Shown piece after piece: positions 15,321 through 22,711 of a DNA stretch of 54,675 bases. The stretch lies in assembly GCA_902496375.1 (NCBI GenBank), contig CABVAS010000001.1, forward strand, positions 1-54,675, written 5' to 3'. How positions within the stretch are numbered: the stretch's first letter is position 1; every line of letters begins with the position of its first letter. A program made the position numbers and the translations under genes. The notes under the pieces were generated by a model. It made no database searches. It was not told where the DNA came from and was given only the letters and a program-made list of their open reading frames with translations. The DNA is from an uncultured Collinsella sp. (lineage in GTDB: Bacteria; Actinomycetota; Coriobacteriia; Coriobacteriales; Coriobacteriaceae).

Positions 15321-16952
15321 CTAACGATCGCAATAGGTAAATGAGCCGAACGTGGCGACCGCGCTCTTATCCCACATATCGATGCAGGTGAGCCCGACGA
15401 CCGTTCCGGTATAGGCGCCAAAGCCCACGTGCTCGTCGCTCATGATGGAGGCGTCGAGCACCAACGGGTTGCCGTCGCCGTGCTCGACCGTCTGCCATTC
15501 CGCGTCATCAAAGGCATAGGAGAACACGAGGTCGTAGCCGTCGACGGAAACACCGAGCCGCACCGTCGCGACGGATGTGGGCACCTCGATACCCGCATCG
15601 CCCAACGGCATCGTGAACGAGCCCTTGTCGCAAGACAGCACCTGGATCGTCCTGCAGGCGCGTTTCTCGTCCCATCCCAGATACAGGTAATGAAACGTAC
15701 GCGAATCGTACTCGCAGATCAAGCCGGCGGACTGGTTGTAATGGCGTGGGTCGAAACGCAGCGAACACTCGGCGCGCCACGCATGGCTGCAGGCACGCCT
15801 GACGATCTCGGACCGCTCGAACGAGGAGCTCGGCGAATCGCCGCCCTTAAGCGTCAGGCCTTCGGCACCGGTGCCCCACCAATCGCCCGCCAGGCGCCGG
15901 GAGCACAGCCAGCCCTCTTTCCAAAGATCGGCATCGGCGGCAAAGTCCGTCTCGTACGCAAGACGCGTACTCGGCACCGGAGCATCCCCCGCAACATCGA
16001 ACGTGGCGGGCGCGGCGACGCCGCCATCTGCCAGACGCGGCCAACCGTCGCGCCACACAATCTGCGCCATACCGGTCTCGCGACCAAGCGGAGAGCAACC
16101 AGCCTCATGCTCATCGAACACATGCACCGACCCATCGCGCTCGGGCAGGTAGCGGCTGCAGAGGAACGTGACGTACCAAGAACCGTCGGGAGCTTGGACA
16201 AAATTACCGTGTCCAGATTTGCGCAGGGCGCTCTCGGTGCACCAAGCGCGCACCAAAGGCTCGGGGCACATCTCATAAGGACCCCACAGCTCACGCGACC
16301 GCGCCATGCGGATACGATGACGGCGACCGGTGCCGCCCTCGGCACAGGCGATGTAGTACCAGCCGTCGTGCTTGAGCACGTGCGGGCCCTCACGCAGCCA
16401 GTTGACCGCATCGCTGTTGTCGAGCACCACCCTCGCCTCGCCGACCAGGCCGTCCTCAAGCGAGAACTCCTGCATCACCAAACCGTTGAACTTATGATGC
16501 CCCTCGGCGGGACGAGGGTCCCACTGCGGGTTGATGACGTAATGTCGTCCGTCCTCATGAAAGAATCCCGGGTCGAAGCCCGATGCATTGACAAAGACGG
16601 GTTCCGACCACGGGCCGCGAGGGTCCTCGGCGGTGACCACATAGTTACGGACGTCCTTGAAGATGCCGTCAATCTGGTATGCGATCGTATAGGTCAGCCA
16701 AAAGCGTTCGCTCGCCTCGTCATAGGTGAGGTCGGGAGCCCAAACACCCGCCGAATCGGGAACACCGCGCAGATCCAGATCGGGCAGAGCACCACCGAGA
16801 GGCCTCCATTCGATCAAATCGTCGGATTCATAGAGCGAAACCGCCGGTACCCACTGGAAGGTCGACGTTGCAAGATAGTACTTACCATGCGCCTGACACA
16901 GGCAGGGATCGGGATGAAAGCCCCTCAGCACCGGATTGGCGATCGTCGTCAT
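15321..16952 (-). CDS. GH43 family glycosidase (beta-xylosidase/alpha-L-arabinofuranosidase type)
   Basis: Intracellular exo-acting enzyme of 543 aa. The five-bladed beta-propeller begins with NPVLRGFHPDP, Asp15 being the expected catalytic base, followed by GVWAPDLTYDE and the HGNFVQAPDG segment. The C-terminal third (about 340-540) is a concanavalin-like beta-sandwich, as in two-domain XynB-type GH43 enzymes. The start ATG at 16952 overlaps the nitrilase stop as TAATG, so translation is coupled. The substrate is probably arabinose or xylose side chains on acidic oligosaccharides (inference). Confidence 0.87.
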   Translation of the reverse strand: MTTIANPVLRGFHPDPCLCQAHGKYYLATSTFQWVPAVSLYESDDLIEWRPLGGALPDLDLRGVPDSAGVWAPDLTYDEASERFWLTYTIAYQIDGIFKDVRNYVVTAEDPRGPWSEPVFVNASGFDPGFFHEDGRHYVINPQWDPRPAEGHHKFNGLVMQEFSLEDGLVGEARVVLDNSDAVNWLREGPHVLKHDGWYYIACAEGGTGRRHRIRMARSRELWGPYEMCPEPLVRAWCTESALRKSGHGNFVQAPDGSWYVTFLCSRYLPERDGSVHVFDEHEAGCSPLGRETGMAQIVWRDGWPRLADGGVAAPATFDVAGDAPVPSTRLAYETDFAADADLWKEGWLCSRRLAGDWWGTGAEGLTLKGGDSPSSSFERSEIVRRACSHAWRAECSLRFDPRHYNQSAGLICEYDSRTFHYLYLGWDEKRACRTIQVLSCDKGSFTMPLGDAGIEVPTSVATVRLGVSVDGYDLVFSYAFDDAEWQTVEHGDGNPLVLDASIMSDEHVGFGAYTGTVVGLTCIDMWDKSAVATFGSFTYCDR

Positions 16953-17803
16953 TATTTGGCCCACCCGTTATCACCTGCAAGGCGAGACGATTCCCACCGA
17001 TCAAGACAATTCATCCGAAATGAACGGTACGGTTCACATGCCTTCAGGTCATCAATCTCCATCGCCACAACGGAGGCATGATCATGGGGGCCTTCCGCAA
17101 GAACCGTTCCATCCGGTGATATGACCTGACTCGGTGCGCGCTTCCCCTCAATGTCCTTATATTCGGGAACAGCCATGGCGGCCGCGACGAAGATTCCATT
17201 CTCGTAGGCTCGTGCTTTGGCATACATGTATTCCCAACCCCATGTCGGAGCGAGGACTAAATCGACACCCTGTCGCGCATAGGCACGACAGGTTTCGGGA
17301 AATTGCATATCCCAACAGATTCCGACACCGATCTTGCCAAACTCGCTCTCCCAAACCGGAAAACCAGTGCCTGGAGTCATGTAATCATTCTCATCGCCCG
17401 CAAGGAACACTTTCGAATACGCGTGAACCTCATTGCCCACTCGATTGAAAACGACAGCTTGATTGCGCAACGCTCCGTCACGACCAACGCGCAGAATACC
17501 TGCAACCACATTCATGTTGCACTCACGCGCGGTTCTAGATAGTTCGCCACAAACCCAATCCTGCGTTGAATGAACGAGCTCCGCGCTCGACAATCCGGGC
17601 AAGCAACGAACCTGACCGGGATAGTTGATTGCCTCGCTAGTAAGAGCGATATCCACACCCTCGTCAGCCGCATCACGTATCAGGGATACATTCTGCTCGA
17701 CCATCTCACGTTGCATCTCGATAGCCTCATCACGGGAAAAGACATCCTCGTCATGAAACCGATAGAGCTTGTTCTGTTTCTCCTGTATTAATGCAAGCTT
17801 CAT
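16952..17803 (-). CDS. Nitrilase-superfamily carbon-nitrogen hydrolase
   Basis: Cytoplasmic amidase-type enzyme of 283 aa. The Glu-Lys-Cys triad is visible: Glu57 (LTSEAINY), Lys131 (YSKVFLAGDEND) and Cys163 (GVGICWDMQFPE). The family cleaves amide or nitrile C-N bonds; the substrate here is not indicated. Its position inside a glycan operon, between GH88 and GH43 and coupled to GH43 by TAATG, suggests an amide-bearing sugar or N-acyl group as target (inference). Its base composition is visibly more AT-rich than its neighbours, compatible with separate acquisition. Confidence 0.82.
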   Translation of the reverse strand: MKLALIQEKQNKLYRFHDEDVFSRDEAIEMQREMVEQNVSLIRDAADEGVDIALTSEAINYPGQVRCLPGLSSAELVHSTQDWVCGELSRTARECNMNVVAGILRVGRDGALRNQAVVFNRVGNEVHAYSKVFLAGDENDYMTPGTGFPVWESEFGKIGVGICWDMQFPETCRAYARQGVDLVLAPTWGWEYMYAKARAYENGIFVAAAMAVPEYKDIEGKRAPSQVISPDGTVLAEGPHDHASVVAMEIDDLKACEPYRSFRMNCLDRWESSRLAGDNGWAK

Positions 17804-17891
17804 CGCAACCCGTCATTCCTCAATTCACCCCATGAGACATGTGGAAACGTCTACCCGGACGTATGCACCGTCGTGTTTCAACGACGGAGAT

Positions 17892-19043
17892 CTACCACAG
17901 CAGCGTATCCTTTCCAGCCAGACGCAGTACGGCCTCGAGGAAGTAGTAATCGCCATAGACCATGGGAACGTGACGGTCCTTCTCGGAGAAGTACGCACCG
18001 GAGCACATCGTGACGACACCGTCATGCTCGATGTTCCAGTCGCAGAAACGCTCATCGGTGGCACGCAGGACCTTGATAGCCCAGGTGACCCACTCGTCAC
18101 GCTCGGTGCCCTCACAGGCGCGGGCGATCTCGAGCATGCCGCATGCGGCGATGCAACCGGCGAGAGCGTCCCACCAGTCGACATCGGCAGGTTGACGAAA
18201 GTCGAGTTTGGCCACGTTGCCGGTGAGGGAAACCTGACTCGTAAAGTAGTTGGCGACGCGCTTGGCGGTGTCGAGATAGCGCTGCTCGCCGGTATGACGA
18301 TAAGAAAGGGCAAAGCCGTAGACCGCCCATGCCTGGCCGCGGCTCCAGCTCGAACCCGAGGCGCAGCCCTGACCGGCCGGCGTCTCGAGCAGATCGCCGT
18401 TATGAGGATCGAGCACGATGATATGGTTGCACGAACCGTCACCACGAACCGTATTGTTCATGACGGTGTCGGCGTGGTCCTCGGCGACATAGGTGAAGCG
18501 GGGATCGCCCAGCGTGTCGCTTGCCCAGTACAGCAGTGGGATGTTCATCATGGAATCGACGATCACCCAGCCGGCGCGGTCGCGGTTCCACGAGCGGATG
18601 AACTTACCACGGGGGTTATAACGGCCGGCCAGCAGATGGGCCGCATGCAGGCCGCGCGCCTGGCTGCGCTCGTTGCCCGTCAGACGATAGTCGGCGACGG
18701 CCGAAAGCAGCCACATGAACCCGACGTCGTGGTGAAGGCCCGTGTAGCGGTCGAATGCCCCATCGAGCTTGTCCTCGACCTCGCGCGCGGCCTGCAGGAA
18801 CTTCTCGTCCTGCGTAGCGCCGTAGCACTGCCACAGGATGCCGGGCCAGAAGCCGTTGGTCCACCAGATCAGGTCCTCGGGGGTGGCGGCCATATCCTTC
18901 TTATAGGTGCCGTCCTCGGCGATATAGGGGATCTTACCGCCAATGCGATCGCGCTCGGCACCAAAGCGCTCGATCAGCTTCGCGAGTGTGTCATCAACCC
19001 AACGCGCGTCCTCATCACTCATCTCATATGCAAGCTGCAACAT
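17892..19043 (-). CDS. ugl: GH88 unsaturated glucuronyl hydrolase
   Basis: Removes the unsaturated uronate (4-deoxy-delta4) from the non-reducing end of lyase-made oligosaccharides. The alpha/alpha-barrel protein is 383 aa, with the two key aspartates in HHDVGFM (Asp106) and IVDSMMNIPLL (Asp163), and the SSWSRGQAWAVYG substrate-binding stretch. I chose the ATG at 19043 because GGAAGG lies 8 bases upstream. A GTG at 19094 gives a longer form. It overlaps the upstream gene by 20 bases. Pairing with a mannose-family PTS recalls streptococcal glycosaminoglycan loci, and its product feeds DhuI/DhuD encoded at 25919-27517. Confidence 0.9.
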   Translation of the reverse strand: MLQLAYEMSDEDARWVDDTLAKLIERFGAERDRIGGKIPYIAEDGTYKKDMAATPEDLIWWTNGFWPGILWQCYGATQDEKFLQAAREVEDKLDGAFDRYTGLHHDVGFMWLLSAVADYRLTGNERSQARGLHAAHLLAGRYNPRGKFIRSWNRDRAGWVIVDSMMNIPLLYWASDTLGDPRFTYVAEDHADTVMNNTVRGDGSCNHIIVLDPHNGDLLETPAGQGCASGSSWSRGQAWAVYGFALSYRHTGEQRYLDTAKRVANYFTSQVSLTGNVAKLDFRQPADVDWWDALAGCIAACGMLEIARACEGTERDEWVTWAIKVLRATDERFCDWNIEHDGVVTMCSGAYFSEKDRHVPMVYGDYYFLEAVLRLAGKDTLLW

Positions 19044-19680
19044 CAATGGCACCTTCCAGTCGCTCTTCTTCAACATCAAGGTCGTGTGCTGCACGCTCGC
19101 GCATCATACGGGCCCTCCGATCATCCCCGTCGGCGCGATATGCGCATGAAAGCAGGTATTCCAAATGTCCCCGCGTCTTCCGGGCCGGCGTTCGCTCAAG
19201 TGCCGATAAACGACTTTCGAGAACTGAGCGATACCTGCCCTTTTCGCACATGACCGTGTCGTAATAGATTCGATATCCTTCGGAATTTTCGGGGGAGATT
19301 GACTCGATCTCCTCCACCAATCGTTTACAGCCCTTTTTGTCGTCAAGCTCGGCGAGCATCACAAACGCCGTCGTTGCAACTTGATAGCGCTGACTATCCG
19401 AAATCTTGAGCTTCATGAGCTCGTTGACTGCGGAGCGAATCTCCTCGCGGTTTCCCGTGCTCCCGGCAAGCTCAAGCTGAAGCCTGCATTTGGCGAACGG
19501 CGAGATCAACATCCTTGACAGGTTTGACGACATGCACGATTTAAAGCCCTCCGCATCTCCCGCTTTGGCAAGTGTTATCAGTCGGTTGTAACGACTCGAT
19601 CTCGCCTTAAGCATCAAACACCAGCAAGCTGCAGCTGCGACCGCAATCAAGCACAACGAAACGATTAGCCTGTCCATCAT
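19024..19680 (-). CDS. Small membrane-anchored helical-repeat protein of unknown function
   Basis: Protein of 218 aa. An N-terminal hydrophobic segment (residues 3-23, MDRLIVSLCLIAVAAAACWC) forms an anchor. The rest is alpha-helical, with TPR-like pairs (LAKAGDAEGFKSC, YQVATTAFVMLAELDDKKG, LEYLLSCAYRADGDDRRA). I do not recognise a family. It lies between the PTS genes and GH88, overlaps the GH88 start, and is preceded by a hairpin that may lower its expression. Two adjacent ATG codons are possible starts. Confidence 0.6.
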   Translation of the reverse strand: MMDRLIVSLCLIAVAAAACWCLMLKARSSRYNRLITLAKAGDAEGFKSCMSSNLSRMLISPFAKCRLQLELAGSTGNREEIRSAVNELMKLKISDSQRYQVATTAFVMLAELDDKKGCKRLVEEIESISPENSEGYRIYYDTVMCEKGRYRSVLESRLSALERTPARKTRGHLEYLLSCAYRADGDDRRARMMRERAAHDLDVEEERLEGAIDVAACI

Positions 19681-19698
19681 TGCCCCTTTAATAAAATG

Positions 19699-19732
19699 TG
19701 GGGCACGCGCGCCTGCGCCCACGTGTCCCACC
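19699..19732 (-). terminator. Attenuator-like hairpin between PTS and downstream operon genes
   Basis: GTGGGGCACG pairs with CGTGTCCCAC (10 bp, one G-U) in the gap after the IID stop and is followed by ATTTTATTAAA on the minus strand. It could partly terminate the operon, giving more PTS than enzyme mRNA. Confidence 0.55.
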
Positions 19733-19756
19733 GTAAGACGGAATGATCCGTCACTG

Positions 19757-20620
19757 TTATCCGCAAACGCCCAATGCGGTCAGGATGATGGCTACCACAA
19801 AGATGAGAAGCATCACGAGCATCGGGCGGTTCTTCTTCCGCAGATAGAAGAAGATGCCGAGGGTCAGGCTCAACGGAAGGATGCCGGGCATGATCTGATT
19901 CAGCACACTTTGGAGATCGAACGTGACACCGCTACCCATATCAAGCACGAGAGACGTCTTGAAGCTCACAAACGATGCGGTCATAGCACCGACCATCAGC
20001 ATACCAAGGACGTTCAAACCCTTAGTAAAGGAAGCAATCATGCCACTCTCAAGTGCCTCAGCAACGAAGTTTGAACCAAGCTTCATGCCCAACGTTCCGG
20101 TAAACCATTGAATCAGCAAGTTGGGGATGTTATAGACGAGCAGGAACAAAATCGGCCCCAGCCAAAGGCCCTGCTGGGAAAAACCGAGCGCGATGCCGGT
20201 TGCGAGAATACGAAGAACTCCAACTGCGATTGAGTCACCAATGCCGGCAAATGGCCCCATGAGGGCAACTTTGAGGGACTCAATCGAGTTGTCGTCAAAC
20301 TCCTTGCCCGCATCGATGGCAGCCTTGCGCTCGTACTCCATCGTCACCACGAGGGCGAGGATGAAGGGATTCACCATCGGCGTCGTGTTAAAGAAGTTAG
20401 AATGACGCTTCATCGCCTCATAGAACTCGTCGGTCTCTTTACCATAGATATCCTCGAGAAACGGCATCATGACTCGAGCAAACGTGGTACCTTCAAGCTT
20501 GGTGTAGGAGTTCACGAAGAGCAGCCACCAGTTGCGGGTAATAATGCGCGCCAGCGTCTTTTTCTGGGCCTTCTCGTCCAGTACGGGGGCGGCTCCCGTA
20601 GTAACAGCAACGTTAGTCAT
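19757..20620 (-). CDS. PTS mannose-family transporter subunit IID
   Basis: Membrane component of 287 aa working with IIC in sugar uptake with phosphorylation. The long amphipathic N-terminal part (RNWWLLFVNSYTKLEGTTFARVMMPFLEDIY) and the GPFAGIGDSIAVGVLR motif are typical of IID; hydrophobic segments follow from about residue 120, ending in FVVAIILTALGV. The start MTNVAVTT overlaps the end of IIC and has GAGGA upstream. Confidence 0.92.
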   Translation of the reverse strand: MTNVAVTTGAAPVLDEKAQKKTLARIITRNWWLLFVNSYTKLEGTTFARVMMPFLEDIYGKETDEFYEAMKRHSNFFNTTPMVNPFILALVVTMEYERKAAIDAGKEFDDNSIESLKVALMGPFAGIGDSIAVGVLRILATGIALGFSQQGLWLGPILFLLVYNIPNLLIQWFTGTLGMKLGSNFVAEALESGMIASFTKGLNVLGMLMVGAMTASFVSFKTSLVLDMGSGVTFDLQSVLNQIMPGILPLSLTLGIFFYLRKKNRPMLVMLLIFVVAIILTALGVCG

Positions 20621-21515
20621 TGAAGAAATCCTCATCCTCGTCATCGGAAGCAGCATTCAAAACGGGAGCGGCCTGACGCTCCTTAATCTCTTTCAGGTCC
20701 TTGAAAATGATGATTGCAGCCACGGCAAAGCCAAAGAACGCGATCTCGACAAGGGTCATGACGGACGTGGGAGCAGTGGCAAGGGTAATCGCTTTGTCAG
20801 CGCCGAGCGTCGCCCCCGTAGTTGCGTTATATGTCAAAAACGCCATGAGGCCGAAGCCGATGAAATACCAAGGCATACTCTCCTTGGTGTACAGGGATTT
20901 GAGAAGGAGCGCAAGGCCCAGGGCGGGAACCATGCTGGCGGCGACAGACATACCGTTGGTAAACCAGGCGGGCAGCGCGTTTACAAACGCTCCGACCGCA
21001 TCGGCACCGGCGAGGATGCACACGAAACCAAGCAGGAACCAGCAGAGGTGATACACCGCGAACTGGGCCCACCACAGCGCTTTATAGGAAGCAAGCTTAT
21101 GCTGGTCGAGCAGCTCGTCGAACTTGGGGACGATTGCGCAGACGCCGACCTCCATGACGTTGAACAAAACCGAGCCAAGCATCGAAAGCGGGACGGCGAG
21201 CGTGATGGCCGTCGCGATATCCTGGCCGAGCACCATTGCGAATGCACCGCCGAACAACGATCCCAGGCAGTAATCGGAAGGCATGACGCCGCCCATGCTC
21301 ACGTTGCCGATGAATACCAGCTCGAGCTGGGCGGCAAGCAAAACGCCGGTAGTGGCTAGAGAGGAATCGCCTGTAACTAGCGACAACAAAAGACCTTCAA
21401 ACGCCACACAGAAAATGGGGCGGGAAAGCTGCGTCCAGCAGAACCAATCCAAGAACTTGAACAACGCGGTGCAGAAGCCCACAACCAACGCAGGACCCAA
21501 CAGATCCATGTTCAT
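20613..21515 (-). CDS. PTS mannose-family transporter subunit IIC
   Basis: Polytopic 300-aa permease subunit with the family hallmark segment LLAAQLELVFIGNVSMGGVMPSD and several membrane helices. The C-terminal tail is highly acidic (DDEDEDFFND). It lies between IIB (70-base gap) and IID (8-base overlap). Substrate specificity cannot be read directly; the GH88 neighbour favours an unsaturated uronyl oligosaccharide. Confidence 0.92.
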   Translation of the reverse strand: MNMDLLGPALVVGFCTALFKFLDWFCWTQLSRPIFCVAFEGLLLSLVTGDSSLATTGVLLAAQLELVFIGNVSMGGVMPSDYCLGSLFGGAFAMVLGQDIATAITLAVPLSMLGSVLFNVMEVGVCAIVPKFDELLDQHKLASYKALWWAQFAVYHLCWFLLGFVCILAGADAVGAFVNALPAWFTNGMSVAASMVPALGLALLLKSLYTKESMPWYFIGFGLMAFLTYNATTGATLGADKAITLATAPTSVMTLVEIAFFGFAVAAIIIFKDLKEIKERQAAPVLNAASDDEDEDFFND

Positions 21516-21585
21516 ACCTGCCTTTCTCTTTTCTCATATCAGAGCTATCGCATGCGTCATCCAGACGCGAATGCACATCTTTCGA

Positions 21586-22074
21586 TCAGCAGCCCATCAT
21601 GGGCAGAAACTCCTTACGGGGATCACCCGGAAGCGCCTGATGGATAATCTCGACGCCCAAGTCGGCGATCTCTTGGATAACTTTCTTGTCATCTTCAGTG
21701 AGGTATACCGAATCGGAAAGTTTTTGCTTATCGGCTAGGTTTCCGCCGATGCGGCCGAAATTCGCGATATCAAGCACGGGACGCTCTTCGATCTTTCGAT
21801 AAACCGCAAGCAAATCGCGAGGATCGTTGGAAAGCAGAAGGATCCGCATATCCTTCGAACGGGGGTCGGACACAAGACCGGCCGCCTTATCGGTTGAAAC
21901 GACGGCAGCCTTGACCCCGTCGGGGGCAGCCGCCTTAAGAGCAGCAACTTGAAGCTTGTTGGCCGCCACGACATCGGAAGCCACGATGATGCGGCTGATG
22001 TTGAGCTCCTTGCTCCACTTGACGGCAACTTGCCCGTGGATGAGACGGTCGTCGACGCGTGCCATGGTGATCAT
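21586..22074 (-). CDS. PTS mannose-family subunit IIB
   Basis: Cytoplasmic phosphotransfer subunit of 162 aa with the active-site His13 in ARVDDRLIHGQV. It passes phosphate from IIA to the incoming sugar. The length is normal for the family, and AAAGGAG precedes the start. Confidence 0.93.
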   Translation of the reverse strand: MITMARVDDRLIHGQVAVKWSKELNISRIIVASDVVAANKLQVAALKAAAPDGVKAAVVSTDKAAGLVSDPRSKDMRILLLSNDPRDLLAVYRKIEERPVLDIANFGRIGGNLADKQKLSDSVYLTEDDKKVIQEIADLGVEIIHQALPGDPRKEFLPMMGC

Positions 22075-22126
22075 GTCGGTACTCCTTTACCTTTGATCCT
22101 TGTTTCCGTGATACATGAGCCTCTTC

Positions 22127-22558
22127 TTAGAAGAAATCGTCCTCGCCGTTATCGACGGGAGCGTCGGCCTTGATGAGCTCGACGACCTTGGTGCCCTCGC
22201 GGGCATCCGCGACCGCCTGGTCAATCTGGGCCTGGCTCAGCTCGCCGGGCATGGCCAGGATCGACAGCACCAGACCCATCGAGAGGCCCGAGAGCAGGAC
22301 GACGTTATCGAACTGGGAAAGCTGCTCGAGGCTCTGGTTGCACACGCTGCCGCCGAAGATATCGGCGATGACGATGAACTGATCGTCGGGATCGGCGGCG
22401 ACACGGTCACGCAAGCCGCCGATAAGCTCGACGACGTTGCCGTCGGGAGCGAGCCCCAAATACGAAAGTTCCTCATTCTTGCCAAACACCATCGAGACGG
22501 CGTCGGCGACGCCGGCGGACAGCTTGCCATGCGAGATCAATACGACTTGCTTGCTCAT
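22127..22558 (-). CDS. PTS mannose-family subunit IIA
   Basis: Cytoplasmic subunit of 143 aa accepting phosphate from HPr on His10 (VVLISHGKLSAG). It is the first gene of the long operon, with operators of the GTAAACYRRTTTAC type just upstream and AAGGGAG as ribosome binding site. The C-terminus is acidic (DNGEDDFF). Confidence 0.92.
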   Translation of the reverse strand: MSKQVVLISHGKLSAGVADAVSMVFGKNEELSYLGLAPDGNVVELIGGLRDRVAADPDDQFIVIADIFGGSVCNQSLEQLSQFDNVVLLSGLSMGLVLSILAMPGELSQAQIDQAVADAREGTKVVELIKADAPVDNGEDDFF

Positions 22559-22582
22559 CTGACTCCCTTGGTTACTTGTTTA

Positions 22583-22608
22583 GCAAACTGGTTTACTAAC
22601 CGATTTAC
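22583..22608 (-). promoter_or_regulatory. Operator pair for the PTS operon
   Basis: GCAAACTGGTTTAC (22583-22596) and an adjoining AACCGATTTAC (to 22608) match the GTAAACYRRTTTAC pattern seen at 24657 and 25780. They lie 25-50 bases upstream of the IIA start. Confidence 0.6.
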
Positions 22609-22711
22609 ATTGTACAGAAGAAGAGTTTAGAATGCATTGCTTTCTTTTTTATTCAGTTGAAATTACCGTTCGCGGCAGAATATCTACCGTTTGCCGGCAT
22701 CCTCATAGCAT

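Noticed and set aside
16952..19043. Heparinase or polysaccharide lyase gene in the GH88 operon
   Set aside because: Each gene in the operon was accounted for, and none carries a lyase signature or a secretion signal. Any lyase must lie outside this window or come from other organisms.
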